A stretch of 10,534 nucleotides of DNA from NCBI GenBank assembly GCA_022728415.1, contig JAIJJM010000041.1:1-10534 (forward strand). The letters run 5' to 3'. The notes under the pieces were generated by a model. The model had not been told where the DNA came from and made no database searches. It worked only from the letters and a program-made list of their open reading frames with translations. Source of the stretch: Collinsella sp. GTDB taxonomy: Bacteria; Actinomycetota; Coriobacteriia; Coriobacteriales; Coriobacteriaceae. Positions 6,803 through 10,534 of this stretch are shown here, piece by piece; positions within the stretch are counted from its first letter, which is position 1; each line of letters starts with the position of its first letter. The translations under genes were made by a program, and so were the position numbers.

Positions 6803-7729
6803 TCACTTGGTGTTGTCGCGCATGCCGCGCATCTGGATGGAGTTGATGATGACCAGGGCCACCAGCACGATCAGCGAGAGCGCCGCAGCCATACCCAGAT
6901 CCTTCTTGGAATCGAAGGCGAAGTTGTAGATGAGCTGCACCACGGTCATGGTGGAGTTGTTCGGACCACCCTTGGTCAGAATGAAGAACTGATCGAACGC
7001 GAGGATCGAGCCGGTCACGCAGTAGACCAGGCACATCACGATGGTCGGCTTCATCAGCGGCAGGGTGATCGAGCGGAAGATACGCCAGGAACCGGCGCCG
7101 TCCATGCGGGCCGCCTCGTACAGATCACCGGGGATAGCCTGCAGACCGATCATCATCAGCAGCATGTAGTAGCCCGAGAAACGCCAAACAATCACGATAA
7201 TCGTGGCCCACAGGGCCGACTGGCCGGTGGCCAGCACCGAACCACCCTCCTGCATCAGGCCCAACGAGCTCAGAATCTTGGTGACAGGGCCCACCTGCGG
7301 GGAATACAGGGCGTAGAACAGCAGGGACGCGGACGCCAGGCCCGTCGCGGACGGCAGCAGGAAGCAGGTACGCAGCACGTTGTTCCACTTCGAGCTCTCC
7401 TGCACAATCATGGCCATGCCCAGACCAAGGACCAACAGGAAGACCGTGACGATCACGGTGTACTCGAGCGTGAACCAAATCGAGGGCCAGAACAATTTGT
7501 TCTCGAACACCTTGACGAAGTTGTCCGGGAAGTTCACGCCGCGGTTGCCACCCAGCAGGCTCCAACGAGAGCAGGCCATGACGACCAGTAGAACAATCGG
7601 CACGAAGAACAGGACGATAATCATCAGCCAGTCCGGAAGTGCGTACAGCAGACCTCGCCTGGTCTGCGCCGCCTTCGCCTTGGACTTATGCACGGGCACA
7701 GCCCCGGCGCTCTTGGAAACACTCGACAT
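6803..7729 (-). CDS. ABC sugar transporter permease, MalF type
   Basis: Inner-membrane permease of 308 residues and partner of the MalG-type protein that follows 20 bases later. A basic N-terminal tail (residues 1-27, rich in Lys and Arg) precedes about six membrane segments near 32-52, 87-110, 121-141, 174-195, 226-246 and 279-299. The EAA loop is at 205-228 (EAARMDGAGSWRIFRS, then PLMKP). No ATP-binding subunit is encoded in the window; in Gram-positive bacteria importers of this class often share a single MsiK-like ATPase encoded elsewhere, which probably applies here. The ATG is preceded by AAAGGAG with eight bases between, a good ribosome site. It follows the binding-protein gene after a 287-base gap with hairpins, which may set a lower level of permease than of binding protein. 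Confidence 0.92.
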   Translation of the reverse strand: MSSVSKSAGAVPVHKSKAKAAQTRRGLLYALPDWLMIIVLFFVPIVLLVVMACSRWSLLGGNRGVNFPDNFVKVFENKLFWPSIWFTLEYTVIVTVFLLVLGLGMAMIVQESSKWNNVLRTCFLLPSATGLASASLLFYALYSPQVGPVTKILSSLGLMQEGGSVLATGQSALWATIIVIVWRFSGYYMLLMMIGLQAIPGDLYEAARMDGAGSWRIFRSITLPLMKPTIVMCLVYCVTGSILAFDQFFILTKGGPNNSTMTVVQLIYNFAFDSKKDLGMAAALSLIVLVALVIINSIQMRGMRDNTK

Positions 7730-7737
7730 GTTTCTCT

Positions 7738-7744
7738 CTCCTTT
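7738..7744 (-). promoter_or_regulatory. Strong ribosome binding site of the MalF-type permease
   Basis: AAAGGAG on the minus strand, eight bases before the ATG at 7729. It fixes the start of the permease and shows it is initiated independently despite the long gap after the binding-protein gene. Confidence 0.75.
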
Positions 7745-7796
7745 GGGAAATTACTGTGAAATGGTAATCACGGAATCCGAATGCAATCCGATGTCA

Positions 7797-7826
7797 GGGC
7801 TTCGAGGAAGGAGGACTCCGAAGCCC
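7797..7826 (-). repeat. Hairpin upstream of the MalF-type permease
   Basis: GGGCTTCG (7797-7804) and CGAAGCCC (7819-7826) form a perfect 8-pair stem. On the minus strand no T-tract follows. With the larger hairpin at 7909-7949 it forms a two-hairpin spacer between binding protein and permeases. Confidence 0.5.
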
Positions 7827-7844
7827 CGCCAACACACCGCATTC

Positions 7845-7897
7845 ATAAGGTATGTAGTGATGAAGGAAGAGAAGGAATGAAGAAGAAGATAGAAGTT
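7845..7897 (-). other. G-free pyrimidine-rich RNA tract
   Basis: For 53 bases the minus strand has no G and is rich in C and T, with repeated CTTC. In the message it would directly follow the large hairpin after the binding-protein gene. Unstructured, C-containing, G-poor RNA is what Rho binds, so it could support partial Rho-dependent stopping. That role is inference. Confidence 0.35.
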
Positions 7898-7908
7898 CGA
7901 TTATGTGG

Positions 7909-7949
7909 TTGAGCCGGCTCCTGCCCTCACAAGGGAGGGACCGGCTCAA
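7909..7949 (-). terminator. Large hairpin after the binding-protein gene, partial terminator or RNA stabiliser
   Basis: Perfect 9-pair arms TTGAGCCGG and CCGGCTCAA enclose further TCC/GGA and CCC/GGG pairs with small internal loops. The structure begins 67 bases after the binding-protein stop. No run of T follows on the minus strand. In many ABC sugar operons such a hairpin protects the binding-protein message and lets only part of transcription continue into the permeases, which fits this position. Confidence 0.55.
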
Positions 7950-7953
7950 TCTG

Positions 7954-7975
7954 TTCAGTTATTATTCAGTTATTG
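7954..7975. repeat. Tandem 11-base repeat
   Basis: TTCAGTTATTA is followed directly by TTCAGTTATTG, differing only in the last base, between the binding-protein stop and its hairpin. It is short and AT-rich. No function is evident. Confidence 0.5.
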
Positions 7976-8016
7976 CTGTGATTTGATGAGTGATGGTGAG
8001 GAGCATCACCACCGAA

Positions 8017-9342
8017 TCACTGGGCAGACAGGACGTCGGTGACGGCCTTGTTGTCGGCCTTGAGGTCACCGGAACCCCACACGGCGTTCTGCACGAGCAG
8101 CTGCCACGGGGAGCCAGCGGCGTTGAAGGCTTCGTTGAAGGCCGGGGACTTCGGGGTCTGGCCGTTGCCGTCGATAATCACGGAGTTGATGGTCTGGATG
8201 CGTGGGTCAGCGTCTTTGTAAGCGGTCTTCAGGGTCTGGATGTTGGAGGCGGTGTCGCCTTGGTCAGCGAAGACTTCCTTCTGAGCGTCAGACTGCATCA
8301 GCCAGTAGAGGAAGTTCCAGGCCTGAGCAACGTGCTTGGAGTCCTTGGAGATACCCATGGCATCGCCGCCGAGGAACGTGGAGGTCTTGCCTTCCTTGGT
8401 GCCCGGGATCGGAGCGACGCCGACCTCGAAGCCGCCGTCCTTCTCAGCATCGAACAGAGCAGTGGTGGAGGTGTTCGGGTAAGGCATAACGCCGATCTTG
8501 CCGTTCGCGAACGGAGCGGTCCAGGTGGCGCCGGTCTCTTCCTTGGAGCCTGCACCCAGGCCGTTGGTGGTGTTGGTCAGCTCCTTGTAAGCGTCCAAGA
8601 CGCCCTTCATGGAGTCGTTGTCCAGGGTGGCCTCGGAGCCATCCTTGTTCATGACGGATTCGCCGTCAGCCCACACGGACGGGAAGAGGTCGAAGACCAG
8701 AGCACCACCGGACTGACCGGCGAGGTAGGAGCCTGCGACGCCATCCTTGTTGAGGGCGGCGACCTTCTTGGCCTGCTCGACGAACTGGTCGATGCTCTTC
8801 GGACCCTGCTCCGGGTCCAGACCGGCTTCCTTGTACAGGTTCTTGTTCCAGACCATCACGGAAACATCGGTGATGAACGGCAGGGTGTACTCGGTGCCGT
8901 CCACGGTGCCGGCCTCAATGTGGCCCTGCTGCAGGTCGGCCTTGTTGTCCAGACCGTCGATCTGCTTGGTGATGTCAGTGAAGATGCCCTCGGAAGCCCA
9001 GTACGGAATACGGACCACGTCGCCGGCGAGGATGTCAGGCAGAGAGTCGGTCTGCGAAGCACCGCCGACCTTGCCTTCCATATCGTCGTTCGGGATGATC
9101 TCGAGCTTGACCTGGTTCTTGTGGCTCTTGTTGTAAGCCTCGACCACGTTCTTGGCCTGACGCTCCAGCGGGGAACGGGTCCACAGGGTGATCTCGGTGC
9201 CATCGTCGGTGCCCTTGGCCGGGATGCCTTCGGCGGTGGCGGTACCGCCATTGCCGGAGCCACCACAGGCGGCCAGCGGAACAATCAACGCGGCGGCAGC
9301 GATGCCAGCAAGAGTACGGGTCAGTTTATTGAAAGACACCAT
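8017..9342 (-). CDS. Sugar ABC transporter solute-binding lipoprotein (family 1)
   Basis: Extracellular lipid-anchored receptor that captures the sugar and hands it to the two permeases. It has 441 residues. The signal peptide has a basic start, a hydrophobic core (residues 11-23) and a lipobox LAAC with the acylated Cys26, followed by a Gly/Ser-rich linker. The rest matches the carbohydrate-binding SBP_bac_1 class in length and style (for example EITLWTRSPLE near residue 49). It is the first gene of the operon, downstream of a good promoter and a 117-base leader. The ribosome site is weak (GAAAGAAG). Beta-Ara2 from HypBA2 is the likely ligand because hypBA1 and hypBA2 follow; the binding residues cannot be judged by eye. 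Confidence 0.93.
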   Translation of the reverse strand: MVSFNKLTRTLAGIAAAALIVPLAACGGSGNGGTATAEGIPAKGTDDGTEITLWTRSPLERQAKNVVEAYNKSHKNQVKLEIIPNDDMEGKVGGASQTDSLPDILAGDVVRIPYWASEGIFTDITKQIDGLDNKADLQQGHIEAGTVDGTEYTLPFITDVSVMVWNKNLYKEAGLDPEQGPKSIDQFVEQAKKVAALNKDGVAGSYLAGQSGGALVFDLFPSVWADGESVMNKDGSEATLDNDSMKGVLDAYKELTNTTNGLGAGSKEETGATWTAPFANGKIGVMPYPNTSTTALFDAEKDGGFEVGVAPIPGTKEGKTSTFLGGDAMGISKDSKHVAQAWNFLYWLMQSDAQKEVFADQGDTASNIQTLKTAYKDADPRIQTINSVIIDGNGQTPKSPAFNEAFNAAGSPWQLLVQNAVWGSGDLKADNKAVTDVLSAQ

Positions 9343-9459
9343 GTTCGCTTCTTTCTCTATTTATCCGCTCAACTATGAGAGGCGGTGGCGGACGGTCCGC
9401 CTCCTTGGTCTTCGCCCTGCTCGCTCCTTTGCTCGGAACAGGTAACACTGCGAAAGCCT
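9343..9459 (-). promoter_or_regulatory. Leader of the transporter operon with two alternative hairpins
   Basis: About 117 bases precede the binding-protein ATG. GGCGGAC (9387-9393) can pair with GTCCGCC (9395-9401), or GAGGCGG (9379-9385) with CCGCCTC (9397-9403); the two stems share bases and exclude each other. A consensus-like AAGGAGG (minus strand, 9401-9407) lies inside the structure without a start codon at normal distance. The arrangement could affect ribosome entry or message stability. I do not recognise a known riboswitch. Confidence 0.4.
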
Positions 9460-9466
9460 TTTCTCA
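9449..9466. promoter_or_regulatory. Candidate operator at the transporter transcription start
   Basis: TGCGAAAGCCTTTTCTCA is an 18-base imperfect dyad (TG, GAAA, then TTTC, CA) reaching from the edge of the -10 box across the predicted start. A repressor here would block transcription. It lacks the central CG of the upstream site, so it is the weaker candidate. Confidence 0.4.
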
Positions 9467-9494
9467 ATATAAACGAACATCGCCATTTTTGCAA
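9466..9494 (-). promoter_or_regulatory. Predicted promoter of the transporter operon
   Basis: Minus-strand TTGCAA (9489-9494) and TATATT (9466-9471) with a 17-base spacer. It should drive the binding protein and, through the hairpin spacers, the permeases and hypBA1. Confidence 0.7.
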
Positions 9495-9507
9495 AAACGC
9501 TTTCGCA
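9490..9507. promoter_or_regulatory. Candidate LacI-type operator over the transporter -35 box
   Basis: TGCAAAAACGCTTTCGCA is an 18-base dyad with a CG centre and 7 of 9 pairs matching, the form of LacI-family operators. It overlaps the -35 box. Its reverse complement matches the hypBA2 candidate operator at 14 of 18 positions. Confidence 0.55.
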
Positions 9508-9525
9508 CTTTCGCATATTTTCGCA
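9501..9525. repeat. Three direct TTTCGCA repeats upstream of the transporter promoter
   Basis: TTTCGCA at 9501-9507, 9509-9515 and 9519-9525, spaced 8 and 10 bases apart. The first is half of the CG-centred operator and the last runs into the neighbouring palindrome. Spacing near one helical turn would put bound proteins on nearly the same face. Confidence 0.55.
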
Positions 9526-9546
9526 TATCAAACAGGTTTGATATGC
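9523..9546. promoter_or_regulatory. Perfect 24-base palindrome upstream of the transporter promoter
   Basis: GCATATCAAAC and GTTTGATATGC are perfect 11-base arms around AG. It lies about 30 bases upstream of the -35 box, a position for an activator or a second repressor site. It does not resemble the TGCGAAA sites, so a different protein may bind. Confidence 0.55.
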
Positions 9547-9557
9547 ATTTTGCGCGA

Positions 9558-9574
9558 TTGTTTGATTCAAACAA
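9558..9574. promoter_or_regulatory. Second palindrome TTGTTTG/CAAACAA
   Basis: Perfect 7-base arms around ATT, 11 bases beyond the larger palindrome and sharing its GTTTGAT core. The two could be a strong and a weak site of one regulator. Confidence 0.4.
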
Positions 9575-9704
9575 ACACTTATTTTTAGCGCTTTCTTACG
9601 GCGTGTCGCCAAAAGCCAACATATTCGAACGTGAACACAACGCTTTCTTTCATTCTCTTTTCAATCGCACAAAAATGATCACTGCGCCACGCCAAAAAAT
9701 AGAC

Positions 9705-9734
9705 TTGCGAAAGTTTTCGCGTCATGTCTACAAT
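9705..9734 (+). promoter_or_regulatory. Predicted promoter of the LacI-family gene with embedded palindrome
   Basis: TTGCGA (9705-9710) and TACAAT (9729-9734) are separated by 18 bases. The palindrome GCGAAAGTTTTCGC (9707-9720) covers the -35 box and spacer, an expected place for autoregulation. A second possible -10, TATACT (9795-9800), lies closer to the gene with a weak -35. Confidence 0.5.
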
Positions 9735-9770
9735 AGAAAACAATACAAAGGGGTATCGGTACAATCACTA

Positions 9771-9784
9771 CTTTCGCACGAAAG
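9771..9784. promoter_or_regulatory. Palindrome CTTTCGCACGAAAG upstream of the LacI-family gene
   Basis: Perfect 6-base arms around CA, containing one TTTCGCA motif, 46 bases before the regulator ATG. It would lie downstream of the predicted start at the TACAAT promoter, consistent with an autorepression site. Confidence 0.45.
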
Positions 9785-9830
9785 AGTGCAGCAATATACT
9801 GCTGAGAAAGAAACGAGGAATCGAGGCATT

Positions 9831-10534
9831 ATGGCCCAGACATTGACCGGACGCGCGGCACGGCTCGAAGACGTTGCCGCCTTGGCGGGAGTCTCTTTGG
9901 CCACTGCGTCCAAGGCACTGCACAACAAGCCCCGCATTAGCGAAGAAACCAAGCAGCGCGTTCTGGACGCCGCCCGCCAGCTCAACTACTCCCCCAACAA
10001 ACTCGCCCAATCCCTGGCCCGCGGCACCACCGGCACTATCGGCCTGGTCACCTCCGATCTGCAGGGCCGTTTCTCCACACCGATTCTTATCGGCGCGGAG
10101 AACGAGTTGCGAGCACAATCGACCTCAGTATTGTTGGCCAACGCTCGTGGCGACGCCGCGCTGGAACGTCAGCATGTCAAGAAACTGCTGTCCCTCAAGG
10201 TCGACGGCCTGCTCATCGTGCAGTGCGAAACCAACCCCCGGCCCACGCTCGGCCGCGACTGGGGCGTGCCACTGGTCTACGCCTACGGCCCCTCCACCGA
10301 TATCGAAGATTGTTCGGTCACCTGTGACAATGTGGACGCCGGGCGCATGGCCGTCAACCATCTCATCTCTTGTGGTCGCCGGCACATTGCCATTATCGGT
10401 GGCGACGAAACCTATACCGCCGCCACCGACCGCACCAAGGGTGCGGTCGAGGCACTGGCCGAGCTGGGCATCGAACCGGCCGGGCCAATCCGGTACGGCA
10501 AGTGGGACGAAGGTTGGGGCCGCGCCGCCACCCG
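9831..10534 (+). CDS. LacI-family transcriptional regulator, cut by window end
   Basis: Sugar-responsive DNA-binding regulator; 234 codons plus two bases are visible and about 100 residues are missing from the C-terminus. The helix-turn-helix is at residues 12-36 (LEDVAALAGVS, then LATASKALHN), followed by the third helix (SEETKQRVLDAARQLNYSPN) and the hinge helix (PNKLAQSLARG, about 56-66). From residue 67 the periplasmic-binding-protein-like effector domain begins (GTIGLVTSDL), including CDNVDAGRMAVNHLISCGRRHIAIIGG. The ATG has a GAGGAA 10 bases upstream. It is transcribed away from the transporter operon, so it is the natural local regulator of the beta-arabinooligosaccharide genes; the inducer is probably beta-Ara2 or L-arabinose, which is inference. 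It could instead answer to another sugar. Confidence 0.93.
   Translation, partial: MAQTLTGRAARLEDVAALAGVSLATASKALHNKPRISEETKQRVLDAARQLNYSPNKLAQSLARGTTGTIGLVTSDLQGRFSTPILIGAENELRAQSTSVLLANARGDAALERQHVKKLLSLKVDGLLIVQCETNPRPTLGRDWGVPLVYAYGPSTDIEDCSVTCDNVDAGRMAVNHLISCGRRHIAIIGGDETYTAATDRTKGAVEALAELGIEPAGPIRYGKWDEGWGRAAT

Noticed and set aside
5964..9342. Search for an ABC ATPase gene among the transporter genes
   Set aside because: No Walker A or signature motif appears in any frame that looks real. A shared ATPase elsewhere is the usual arrangement.
7990..9378. Long plus-strand open frame of 462 codons opposite the binding-protein gene
   Set aside because: It mirrors the lipoprotein gene, which has a clear lipobox and family features. 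The plus-strand product is Val/Gly-rich with no recognisable domain, an effect of GC-rich codon bias.
9373..9612. Minus-strand open frame of 79 codons upstream of the binding protein
   Set aside because: It covers the promoter, operator repeats and leader, lacks a clear ribosome site and its sequence is dictated by the palindromes.
9343..9830. Direct repeats considered as CRISPR or replication iterons
   Set aside because: The repeats are 7 bases at 8 to 12 base spacing, with no uniform spacers and no replication gene; operator repeats explain them better.

Overview
The window looks like a Bifidobacterium longum chromosome. Codons are GC-rich, lipoprotein and ABC-permease genes are typical of actinobacteria, and two proteins carry every catalytic or metal residue that I recall from the characterised B. 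longum enzymes HypBA1 and HypBA2, at the same residue numbers. Five genes lie on the minus strand and one divergent regulator on the plus strand. The locus handles hydroxyproline-linked beta-L-arabinooligosaccharides, the sugars of plant extensins and related glycoproteins.

Layout from right to left, the direction of transcription of most genes: a LacI-family regulator (9831 to window end, plus, cut); a 488-base divergent control region; a solute-binding lipoprotein (8017-9342); a 287-base gap with two hairpins and a pyrimidine-rich tract; two ABC permeases (6803-7729 and 5964-6782); a 160-base gap with hairpins; hypBA1 (3827-5803, GH127 beta-L-arabinofuranosidase); a 694-base gap with a minus-strand terminator, a plus-strand terminator, a 108-base palindromic element and a new promoter; and the first 1044 codons of hypBA2 (1-3132, GH121 beta-L-arabinobiosidase), cut by the window start.

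How the genes should work together: exported HypBA2 releases the disaccharide beta-Ara2 from the glycoprotein outside the cell. The lipoprotein and two permeases import it, powered by an ATPase encoded elsewhere. Cytoplasmic HypBA1 splits it to L-arabinose. This pathway is already described for B. longum, so the enzymes are not new.

The less explained material is regulatory. The 7-mer TGCGAAA/TTTCGCA recurs eight times in the two control regions. LacI-type dyads with a CG centre overlap the -35 boxes of both the transporter and hypBA2 promoters. The hypBA1-hypBA2 gap could encode a small plus-strand RNA ending at a strong intrinsic terminator. A calcium-loop motif sits eleven residues after a catalytic glutamate in HypBA2, and a possible scar of a second permease gene end lies just before hypBA1.
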